Shown: positions 1 to 5,691 of the stretch, one piece after another | Position numbering within the stretch: the first letter of the stretch is position 1 | Layout of the letters: each line of letters begins with the position of its first letter | Origin: Thermoplasmatota archaeon | Lineage (GTDB): Archaea; Thermoplasmatota; E2; DHVEG-1 | Direction of reading: 5' to 3' | Assembly (NCBI GenBank): GCA_030612095.1 | Contig: JAUWOO010000111.1 | Location: 1-5,691 of the forward strand | DNA: 5,691 nucleotides | Notes under the pieces: generated by a model | What the model saw: the letters and a program-made list of their open reading frames with translations, nothing else | Told to the model about the DNA's origin: nothing | Database searches by the model: none | Position numbers and translations under genes: made by a program

Positions 1-142
1 TATCGTTTTGTTTTATTGTAGGTTCTGAAAAATGTATTGATTCTGAGATTTTGTATGTATTTTTTTCGTTGTCTAATGCAACAGCTCCAAGTCCATTTAG
101 GATTAAAATCCCTATTATAAGTAATGGTAATATTTTTTTCAT
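1..142 (-). CDS. Secreted/surface protein, N-terminal 47 codons only (3' end outside window)
   Basis: The minus strand reads ATG at 142 and stays open to the window edge for 47 codons. The product starts MKKILPLLIIGILIL, giving two lysines, a hydrophobic core to about residue 19 and an A-V-A site at residues 20-22 followed by LDNEKN. This is a textbook Sec signal peptide, so the protein is probably exported. GAGGGG at 155-150 lies 7 bases before the ATG and supports this start. An in-frame ATG at 193 would add 17 residues before the signal peptide and has no such support. The mature part seen so far (YKISESIHFSEPTIKQND) reminds me of the propeptide start of gingipain-like C25 cysteine peptidases found in sediment Thermoplasmata, but 25 residues cannot establish that. 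The gene is divergent from the sensor gene and could share its regulation. Coding status is fairly sure; function is unknown. Confidence 0.72.
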   Translation of the reverse strand, partial: MKKILPLLIIGILILNGLGAVALDNEKNTYKISESIHFSEPTIKQND

Positions 143-148
143 ATTGTT

Positions 149-205
149 GCCCCTCTGAATAGATATCCAATATAAAATTTTAAATCTTTCCATACAAATT
201 TTAAT
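149..205 (-). promoter_or_regulatory. Candidate archaeal promoter and ribosome-binding site of the secreted-protein gene
   Basis: Read on the minus strand, GGAAAGATTTAAAATTTTAT (positions 192-173) looks like a purine-rich BRE followed by a TATA box. A second box, ATTAAAAT, lies just upstream at about 205-198. A start about 25 bases downstream would leave a leader of roughly 10-35 bases that includes AGAGGGGC at 156-149, the ribosome-binding site. The region is simply A/T-rich, so the exact box is uncertain. Confidence 0.4.
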
Positions 206-336
206 GCATTATTCACCACACATTGTAGTAGGTTCATTCCCATCTGCGCATCTGCAATCACGTTTTCCAAGATATTTTCCTTAGCGTAAAGTATAAGAGA
301 GAAGAAAGAGACTAACGGTATTGAGATTCCCTATGG

Positions 337-346
337 CATGCATTGT
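337..346. promoter_or_regulatory. CATGCATTGT element upstream of the sensor gene (possible operator)
   Basis: CATGCATTGT lies 79 bases before the sensor ATG (positions 347-425 between them). The identical 10-mer occurs at 3370-3379, 70 bases before the helicase ATG. The core ATGCAT is a perfect palindrome and also occurs at 204-209, in the promoter of the divergent gene. A binding site for a local regulator, perhaps the winged-helix sensor itself, is possible but unproven. Confidence 0.25.
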
Positions 347-381
347 GTAAAAGAGAATCGATGGCTTTCTCTAACTAGCCA

Positions 382-420
382 CTATACTTCAAAAGTAAGA
401 CACATAAACACTTAAAGGAG
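382..420 (+). promoter_or_regulatory. 5' region of the sensor gene: weak TATA-like box and strong ribosome-binding site
   Basis: AAAGGAG at 414-420 sits 5 bases before the ATG at 426 and is a good ribosome-binding site. An in-frame TAA at 405-407 rules out any start upstream of 408. The best TATA-like sequence at a sensible distance is CTATACTT at 382-389, which is a poor match, so the promoter position is a guess. A short inverted repeat, TGGCT at 362-366 and AGCCA at 377-381, lies just upstream. The rest of the 143-425 intergenic region shows no RNA gene or convincing small ORF. Confidence 0.45.
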
Positions 421-425
421 ATATA

Positions 426-3347
426 ATGAAAGACAAAAAACAACCTAAAGAAAAATTAAAATCTCAGTCAAGCGAGGAGATATTACGTCAACTGGCAGAA
501 AAGTACGAGCTATTGGCTGAAAATACTCTCGATCTTATATTTCAGACTACAAAAACTGGGAAATTCACCTATATTAGTTCAGCTTGTGAGAGAATTTCAG
601 CATATAAACCAGAGGAAATGATAGGGAAACGATTTACGGAATTTGTTCCCAAAAAAGAGTGGCCTAGATATTTTGGAATACTTAAAGCCACTTTATCCGG
701 TAAAGAAATTGGTAGTTTTGAGACACATGTTGTCCATAAAGATGGTCATCTCGTACCTGTGGAATTTAATGGGAAGTTAGTTAAGAGCGGCAAGGACGTT
801 TTTATCCAAGGAGTTATGAAAGACATTACTGAACGGAAAAAAGCGGAAGATGCATTGCAAAAAGCGTACGATGGACTAGAAAAGCAGGTTAAGGAACGAA
901 CTGCTGAACTTTCCAAGACCAACAAAATGTTACGTGAAACTGGGGAGAGATACCGTTTAATTACCGAGAATACAAGTGATCTGATTTATTTAACTACATT
1001 TACATTGAATCCGACTTACACGTATATCAGTCCTTCAATCGTAAGGATGACGGGCTATAAACCAGAAGATATAATTGGTAAGCCATGTTTTGATTTTGTT
1101 CACCCTGATGATAAAGATGTTTTGCTCCCCATATTGAAAAAATATGTGATTGCGAAGGGGAAAAAGCTATTTACAGGCAAAAATTCAGATGTTAGTGAAA
1201 CTATTGAACTACGTGCTAGAGACAAATCTGGAAATTGGCACTACCTGGAAAGCACGGTAGATATTGTGGGAAATGAATTATTAATTGTCTCAAAAGATTT
1301 TACCGAGCGTAGGATGATAGAGGAGAATTACAAGATCTTGTTTAATTCATCCCCTGATGCAATAATGTTACTCGCTGAGGATGGGGAAATTCTTAATGTT
1401 AACCTTCCCATGACTGAGAGTCTAGGCATATCAATTAAAGAGTTAGTAGGTAAAAATATACACAATATTTTACCAAAAGATGTGGGCAAGAAACGAACAC
1501 TCGCTGGGAGAAAAGCCCTTGAAACAGGCGAAATTCAAGAAAATGAAGATGAAAGAGATGAAAGGTATTTTCACAATAGTTTTGTTCCAATTCTTACTTC
1601 AGATGGTAAGAAAGGCGTTCAGGTAATTGCTAGAGATATCACTGAGCGTAAGAATATGGAGGAGAAAATATCAAAGCTAAACGAATGTTTTCTCTCTCTT
1701 GGATCTGATGCCCGGAAGAATATCGAAATAATAGCAAATGCTGCTGGAAAAATACTTGGCGGTGCATGTCTCCTCTATAATCGATTGGAAAAAGAAAGAG
1801 GCTTACTCTGCACTTGGGGAATCTGGAATGAACCGGAAGGTTACAAGTCAGAGGGCGATCCCGAAGGTCACATCTGTTATGATGTAATTAGGGGAAATAA
1901 GGATGGGGTTGTTATTATTGAGGACCTGAGCGGGACCAAATATGAAAAGATCGATCCTAATGTTAAGAAATACAAGTTAAAATCCTACCTTGGTTATCCC
2001 ATTAGATTAAAGGGTAAGGCGGTGGGTTCATTTTGTTTATGTGATGTAAAAAAGAGGAAGTTTACCCAAGATGAAATCAAGATTATGAGCATGTTGGCAC
2101 AAGCCGTGGCTAATGAAGAGGAACGTAAACTTGCGCAGGATGAACTGCAGAAAGCTCATGATGAGTTGGAAAAACGCGTCAAGGAACGTACTGCAGAACT
2201 GTCTAGGACCAATGAAGTATTGCAGATTGAAATTACTGAGCACAACAAAGCAGAGGAGGAAGTCAAGAGAGCGAAAGATTATCTGGGCAATGTCATCGAT
2301 AGCGCATCTGAATTCATGTTGGTAGTAGATATGAATTACAAGGTATCAACGTGGAATAAAACTGCAGAGCATTTAACAGGGTACAAAAAAAGGGAAGTTC
2401 TTCGCAGATCAATAAACTCTTTGGATGTATTTTTAAATTCGAAAGATTTACAAGACGATATAAAAAATATTCAAAATGGTGTTAAAATCCCATTTAACGA
2501 GTTGATGTTAAGATCAAAGACGGGTGCAAAAAAACTGGTGAGGGCATCTGGATCAATTGTCATGGAGCGTAGTGCAAACCAGACAGGTGTTCTTTTTGTA
2601 GGAAAAGAAATAACGCAGGATAGCGAAATGCGTGGAAAGTTACTACAAGGAAACAGCTATCTGATCACCGATAAAAGTAATACGTCTGCATTAAATCTGC
2701 TAGTGGATTTATCAGTATCGGGTTCTGATGGTTTATTTATCACAAGAGGCAACCCTGACATCATACAAAGTATGTTTCAAGCAGTAGATGCAAAAGTAAT
2801 AATGTTTAGTCGGGACAGATATAAGGGATTTGAGAATGTTTTTAGTCTTGACGAAGTAACAGCTAAGATAAAAGAATTTGTGTCCAAAAAATCTAAACCA
2901 GTGGTATTGATTGATAGGGTTGATTATCTTCTTACTAATTTTTCGTTTGATGCGTTTGCCAGATCGCTATATGAAATCAACAACATAATCTCAATGCATA
3001 ATGCTATTTTGTTAATGCGAGTCAACTCTGATATTTTAAATGCGAACCAACTGGCATTCATAGAGGAAGAATTAAAACCATTGCCAAGCCAAAGGATAGG
3101 TGCTGTAGAACTTGACGATCAATTATATGGTGTTCTTACATTTATAGATAAACAAAATAAAAATAATGTATTGGTTTCATTTAAGAAAATCAGTCAAGAA
3201 TTTTCAATCTCCAAGGTGACGACTGCCAAGCGGCTGAACATGCTTGACGATAGGGGTTTGATTTTCATAAAAAAACAAGGGAAGTCAAAAACAGTACATA
3301 TTTCAGACAAGGGAAAATTATTGTTAAGCGGAAGAGAAGTTGTTTGA
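426..3347 (+). CDS. Multi-PAS/GAF sensor with DUF835 and C-terminal winged-helix DNA-binding domain
   Basis: A 973-residue soluble protein with no signal peptide or membrane segment. Domains seen, in order: PAS about 22-137 (ends MKDITERKKAE), a coiled-coil linker 138-172, PAS 173-296 (ends SKDFTERR), PAS 300-409 (ends ARDITERKN), GAF 412-565, a second coiled coil 566-615, PAS 616-733, DUF835 about 735-887 (GNSYLITD, GLFITRGNPD, PVVLIDRVDYLL) and a winged helix about 893-967 (recognition helix SKVTTAKRLNMLDDRG, then a basic wing). There is no phosphoacceptor H-box, N-box or G-box and no receiver domain. It therefore looks like a cytoplasmic one-component regulator in which PAS/GAF signals are passed directly to DNA binding. 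The ligand is unknown. Six of its eight cysteines lie in the GAF domain (421, 448, 462, 484, 537, 539), which hints at redox, metal or heme sensing. The two N-terminal PAS domains resemble each other and probably arose by duplication. The start is set by AAAGGAG 5 bases upstream and an in-frame stop at 405-407. Domain calls are by eye. Confidence 0.93.
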   Translation: MKDKKQPKEKLKSQSSEEILRQLAEKYELLAENTLDLIFQTTKTGKFTYISSACERISAYKPEEMIGKRFTEFVPKKEWPRYFGILKATLSGKEIGSFETHVVHKDGHLVPVEFNGKLVKSGKDVFIQGVMKDITERKKAEDALQKAYDGLEKQVKERTAELSKTNKMLRETGERYRLITENTSDLIYLTTFTLNPTYTYISPSIVRMTGYKPEDIIGKPCFDFVHPDDKDVLLPILKKYVIAKGKKLFTGKNSDVSETIELRARDKSGNWHYLESTVDIVGNELLIVSKDFTERRMIEENYKILFNSSPDAIMLLAEDGEILNVNLPMTESLGISIKELVGKNIHNILPKDVGKKRTLAGRKALETGEIQENEDERDERYFHNSFVPILTSDGKKGVQVIARDITERKNMEEKISKLNECFLSLGSDARKNIEIIANAAGKILGGACLLYNRLEKERGLLCTWGIWNEPEGYKSEGDPEGHICYDVIRGNKDGVVIIEDLSGTKYEKIDPNVKKYKLKSYLGYPIRLKGKAVGSFCLCDVKKRKFTQDEIKIMSMLAQAVANEEERKLAQDELQKAHDELEKRVKERTAELSRTNEVLQIEITEHNKAEEEVKRAKDYLGNVIDSASEFMLVVDMNYKVSTWNKTAEHLTGYKKREVLRRSINSLDVFLNSKDLQDDIKNIQNGVKIPFNELMLRSKTGAKKLVRASGSIVMERSANQTGVLFVGKEITQDSEMRGKLLQGNSYLITDKSNTSALNLLVDLSVSGSDGLFITRGNPDIIQSMFQAVDAKVIMFSRDRYKGFENVFSLDEVTAKIKEFVSKKSKPVVLIDRVDYLLTNFSFDAFARSLYEINNIISMHNAILLMRVNSDILNANQLAFIEEELKPLPSQRIGAVELDDQLYGVLTFIDKQNKNNVLVSFKKISQEFSISKVTTAKRLNMLDDRGLIFIKKQGKSKTVHISDKGKLLLSGREVV
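849..932 (+). repeat. Coiled-coil linker, copy 1 (residues 142-169 of the sensor)
   Basis: Encodes a 28-residue heptad-like segment (core LEKQVKERTAELSKTN) between the first and second PAS domains. It matches residues 572-599 at 21 of 28 positions. At DNA level the copies differ at many third positions, so this is not a recent duplication. The motif is also common as a linker in PAS-containing signalling proteins. Confidence 0.7.
2139..2222 (+). repeat. Coiled-coil linker, copy 2 (residues 572-599 of the sensor)
   Basis: Second copy of the 28-residue linker (core LEKRVKERTAELSRTN), joining the GAF domain to the last PAS domain. The helix continues to about residue 615. Such parallel coiled coils usually carry signal between sensor domains in a dimer, which suggests the protein works as a dimer. 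Confidence 0.7.
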
Positions 3348-3369
3348 ACCTATTATGTTTCTTTGAAAA

Positions 3370-3445
3370 CATGCATTGTAATTTATTTAGACTATATAGA
3401 TTAGATATTAAAGAGAAAAAGCATAACGAAAACAGATGGTTGATG
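3370..3445 (+). promoter_or_regulatory. Candidate promoter and leader of the helicase gene
   Basis: The 102-bp gap after the sensor stop holds CATGCATTGT at 3370-3379, then the A/T-rich boxes TTTATTTA (3382-3389) and CTATATAG (3392-3399). A start about 25 bases downstream would leave a leader of roughly 25-40 bases. The ribosome-binding site is weak: GGTTGATG at 3438-3445 resembles GGTGAT with one inserted base. The helicase thus probably has its own promoter, though read-through from the sensor gene is possible because no clear terminator is seen, only a T-rich stretch at about 3354-3364. Confidence 0.4.
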
Positions 3446-3449
3446 TTAC

Positions 3450-5678
3450 ATGAGTGAAACCAAAGATAAAAACAAAATACTTAGACTCGCAAGGTTCGAA
3501 GACGGAAAACTGGTTTTACCTGCAAAGGAAAAGGATATCAGGCCAGAAAAAAACGAGGATGCTGTTGGAAAAGATCTAGATTATCTATTTGTACTGAAGG
3601 CATTAAATGAGATACCTTTTGGCGTTGGAAAGAAATTATTAATAGATTTTCTCCAAGGTGACAGAAAGAATAAATCTATTGTAAGAAACAAGCTGCATCT
3701 CAGGAAAAATTTTGGAAGTCTGGCTTATGAGAAGGACGAGTTAACTAGTATGATAAGTAATCTTATTCTGAACGACATGATCAAAGTCAATTCTGTAAAT
3801 AAAAACAAGCGTTGGAAAATGATGGAATTGAGTATAAAAGGAAAAAAAGAGATAGAGAACCCTTCACTATACAAACGAAAGTTATCATTTAATTTTAGAG
3901 ATACAGAAACGGAAATAACAGAAGAAGATAAAAAATTGTTTGAGAACTATTCTGATTTTCTTTCGAAGTTTAATGATGAACAAAAGAAGGCGATAACCGG
4001 CATTAAGACCCATGCATTATGTATAGCAGGAGCAGGATCAGGGAAAACAACGGTGCTTACGAAGAGAATAGAGTTTATGGTAAAGTACCGTTCTGTTGAT
4101 CCGGGGAAGATACTAGCAATAACATTTACCAGAAAGGCAAGACAGGAAATGATGGCAAGACTGTCTGAAGTAGGTCATCTAAATCAAGTAATGGTTGAAA
4201 CATTCAATTCATTCTGTGAGAAGATTTTGAGGCAATATAACCATCTGGTCTATGACAAGCCAGTTAGAGTTATTAGCTATAAAGATAAGATAGTGATGAT
4301 TAACAAGGCCCTGTCCAAAATAAATATGGATATGAATAAGGCAGTAGCTGTGTACTTTAGCGAAGCTCAAAGAAAAGGAAAAACGGATGAACAATTGGCA
4401 AACATATTCAGAAATGACTGTTTCTTCATTAAAGATTACTTCAAATTCAAAAACAAAAAAATTCTAGAATCGTCTTTTGAAACCAGTGGTATAAAACATG
4501 AAAAAAGTGTAAAACTGGTCATAGGAGTTTGCAATTATATCGAAGCATATATGCGAAGATATGGCCTTAGGGATTTTGCAGACCAGTTACTTGACACACT
4601 ACGTCTTTTTGAAAAACACGAAGAGCTAATACCTCGGTTTGACCATGTGCTTATTGATGAGTATCAGGATGTTAATTCCACACAGATAAAGCTTGTTGAT
4701 CTTCTCTCATCAGAAAATTTATTTTGTGTAGGTGATCCAAGACAGTCGATATATGGGTGGAGGGGGTCTGATATACGATATATTTTGAATTTTGAGGAAA
4801 AGTATCCCAATTGTGACATAATTACACTTACAAAGAATTACCGCTCAACTAGCCATATAGTAGATTTAATAAATATCTCGATCAAGAATATGCAACTGGC
4901 AGACTTGCAGTCGTCACTTGGCGGGGAGAAGGATATTAATCTTCTAAAATTCAAATCAGAAGATGAAGAATTTAGATTTGTAATACAAAAAATAGTAGAA
5001 TCTGATATTCCAAGGGATGAAATCTTTGTACTTGCAAGAACCAATAGACAATTAAGCGAGTTGTCGCAGCCAATGAAGGCACGGGGAATAAAACACGTTG
5101 TAAGAAGTGATGAAATAAGAAAAAGCGTTATAGCAAGAAAAAATGAGGTAACACTTGCAACAATACATGCAATCAAGGGAATGGAGGCGGAAATGGTTTT
5201 TGTCGTTGGGTGCAATGGTATCAATTTTCCGTGCAAGGGAAGCGAACATCCGGTAATTGAAATGGTGAAAGTAGATGAATATGACAAAGAGGAAGAGGAA
5301 AGAAGGCTGTTTTATGTTGCGATGAGCAGGGCAAAAAACAGTCTGTATCTAACATATTCGGGAAACAAATCAACCTATTTCATATCAAAAAACATGAAAA
5401 AAATGATAGAAGAAAAAGAAATAACATTACAGCAAGAAGATAATGTTGAAACCAGTATGGATCTATCAAAAGATGTGACTACGAGACTTAAAGAGTGGAG
5501 GCGGCATCTAAGCAAGGAACAAGACGTTCCAGCTTATATCATAATGCCTGATCGTACACTGATAGATATTGCACAGAAAATGCCGCTGAAATCCAATGAA
5601 CTAGAAGAGATACATGGTCTCGGTCCTGCAAGAATAATGAAATACGGGGAAGAAATTCTGAAGGTTGTTAATGGTTAA
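3450..5678 (+). CDS. SF1A UvrD/Rep-type DNA helicase with N-terminal RQC-like and C-terminal HRDC domains
   Basis: A 742-residue ATP-dependent DNA helicase, presumably 3'-5' like its family. Motifs seen: Q motif FNDEQKKAI (174-182), motif I AGAGSGKTT (193-201), Ia ITFTRKARQEM (224-234), Ib TFNSFCEKIL (251-260), II LIDEYQDVNSTQ (401-412), III CVGDPRQSIYGWRGS (426-440), IV TKNYRST (461-467), V TIHAIKGME (571-579), VI EEERRLFYVAMSRAKN (615-630). All catalytic residues look intact. Residues about 45-137 resemble an RQC winged helix (PFGVGKKLLIDFLQGDRKNK, then a hairpin with basic residues and Trp122). Residues about 672-740 form an HRDC domain (LKEWRRHLS, TLIDIAQKMP, LEEIHGLGPARIMKYGEEIL). Only about 100 residues separate motifs IV and V, so the 2B subdomain of UvrD/Rep/PcrA appears to be missing. 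No cysteine cluster for zinc is present. In-frame TGA at 3441-3443 makes ATG 3450 the earliest start. Likely role: DNA repair, recombination or fork processing; the exact pathway is inference. Confidence 0.95.
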   Translation: MSETKDKNKILRLARFEDGKLVLPAKEKDIRPEKNEDAVGKDLDYLFVLKALNEIPFGVGKKLLIDFLQGDRKNKSIVRNKLHLRKNFGSLAYEKDELTSMISNLILNDMIKVNSVNKNKRWKMMELSIKGKKEIENPSLYKRKLSFNFRDTETEITEEDKKLFENYSDFLSKFNDEQKKAITGIKTHALCIAGAGSGKTTVLTKRIEFMVKYRSVDPGKILAITFTRKARQEMMARLSEVGHLNQVMVETFNSFCEKILRQYNHLVYDKPVRVISYKDKIVMINKALSKINMDMNKAVAVYFSEAQRKGKTDEQLANIFRNDCFFIKDYFKFKNKKILESSFETSGIKHEKSVKLVIGVCNYIEAYMRRYGLRDFADQLLDTLRLFEKHEELIPRFDHVLIDEYQDVNSTQIKLVDLLSSENLFCVGDPRQSIYGWRGSDIRYILNFEEKYPNCDIITLTKNYRSTSHIVDLINISIKNMQLADLQSSLGGEKDINLLKFKSEDEEFRFVIQKIVESDIPRDEIFVLARTNRQLSELSQPMKARGIKHVVRSDEIRKSVIARKNEVTLATIHAIKGMEAEMVFVVGCNGINFPCKGSEHPVIEMVKVDEYDKEEEERRLFYVAMSRAKNSLYLTYSGNKSTYFISKNMKKMIEEKEITLQQEDNVETSMDLSKDVTTRLKEWRRHLSKEQDVPAYIIMPDRTLIDIAQKMPLKSNELEEIHGLGPARIMKYGEEILKVVNG

Positions 5679-5691
5679 TAGTGAAACAACA
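5671..5691 (+). CDS. Possible start of a downstream gene (only 7 codons in window)
   Basis: ATG at 5671 overlaps the last 8 bases of the helicase gene in another frame and stays open to the edge (MVNSETT). GGTTG at 5663-5667 resembles the weak GGTTGATG site before the helicase. A GTG at 5681 is an alternative start. Such overlaps are typical of operons, but 21 bases cannot prove a gene. Confidence 0.22.

Noticed and set aside
142..193. Upstream in-frame ATG at 193 as start of the secreted protein
   Set aside because: It would put 17 residues before a normal signal peptide and would place the ribosome-binding site and TATA-like sequence inside the coding region.
331..352. Small ORF starting at ATG 333
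   Set aside because: It stops after five codons and has no ribosome-binding site.
362..381. Inverted repeat TGGCT-N10-AGCCA before the sensor gene as an operator
   Set aside because: Arms are only 5 bp and it does not recur before the helicase, so chance is likely.
2037..2325. Open frames on both strands across the GAF/coiled-coil region of the sensor
   Set aside because: They lie wholly inside the sensor gene, have no ribosome-binding site and encode nothing recognisable; the sensor frame has clear domain matches throughout.
3348..3370. Terminator after the sensor gene
   Set aside because: Only a broken T-rich stretch is present, with no long T-run or stem-loop.
4209..4394. 61-codon minus-strand frame inside the helicase 1B region
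   Set aside because: Antisense shadow with no start signals and no recognisable product.
4838..5287. 149-codon open frame on the minus strand inside the helicase gene
   Set aside because: It is antisense to conserved helicase sequence up to and including motif V, and its serine/isoleucine/leucine-rich product looks like a shadow of the AT-rich coding strand, not a real protein.
1..5691. CRISPR array, tRNA/rRNA gene, insertion sequence or phage genes
   Set aside because: No regularly spaced repeats, no tRNA-like cloverleaf, no transposase motif and no terminal inverted repeats were seen; nearly all of the window is accounted for by the genes listed.

Overview
This AT-rich window looks archaeal, most likely from a euryarchaeal lineage near Thermoplasmata. 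The strongest reason is the DUF835 domain in the large sensor gene, a family known almost only from archaea. The A/T-rich TATA-like boxes and GGAG/GAGG ribosome-binding sites agree. No 16S or other taxonomic marker is present, so the placement is inference.

Layout: (1) Positions 1-142, minus strand: the first 47 codons of a secreted or surface protein with a clear Sec signal peptide, cut off by the window edge. (2) Positions 143-425: a divergent intergenic region with promoter and ribosome-binding sites for both flanking genes. (3) Positions 426-3347, plus strand: a 973-residue sensor with domain order PAS-PAS-PAS-GAF-PAS-DUF835-winged helix. It has no histidine-kinase core, so it looks like a one-component transcription regulator. 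(4) Positions 3348-3449: a 102-bp gap with its own TATA-like box. (5) Positions 3450-5678, plus strand: a 742-residue superfamily 1A (UvrD/Rep) helicase with an RQC-like winged helix in front of the motor and an HRDC domain behind it. Both are accessory modules typical of RecQ. The motor appears to lack the 2B subdomain. (6) Positions 5671-5691: a possible start of another plus-strand gene overlapping the helicase end.

The most interesting item is the helicase. It joins a UvrD-type motor without 2B to RecQ-type DNA-binding modules, in an order permuted relative to RecQ. The second is the sensor, which joins multi-domain signal input directly to a DNA-binding domain through DUF835. A palindromic ATGCAT core occurs in all three 5' regions (within a shared 10-mer in two of them) and could be an operator linking the three genes. 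That link is a hypothesis only.
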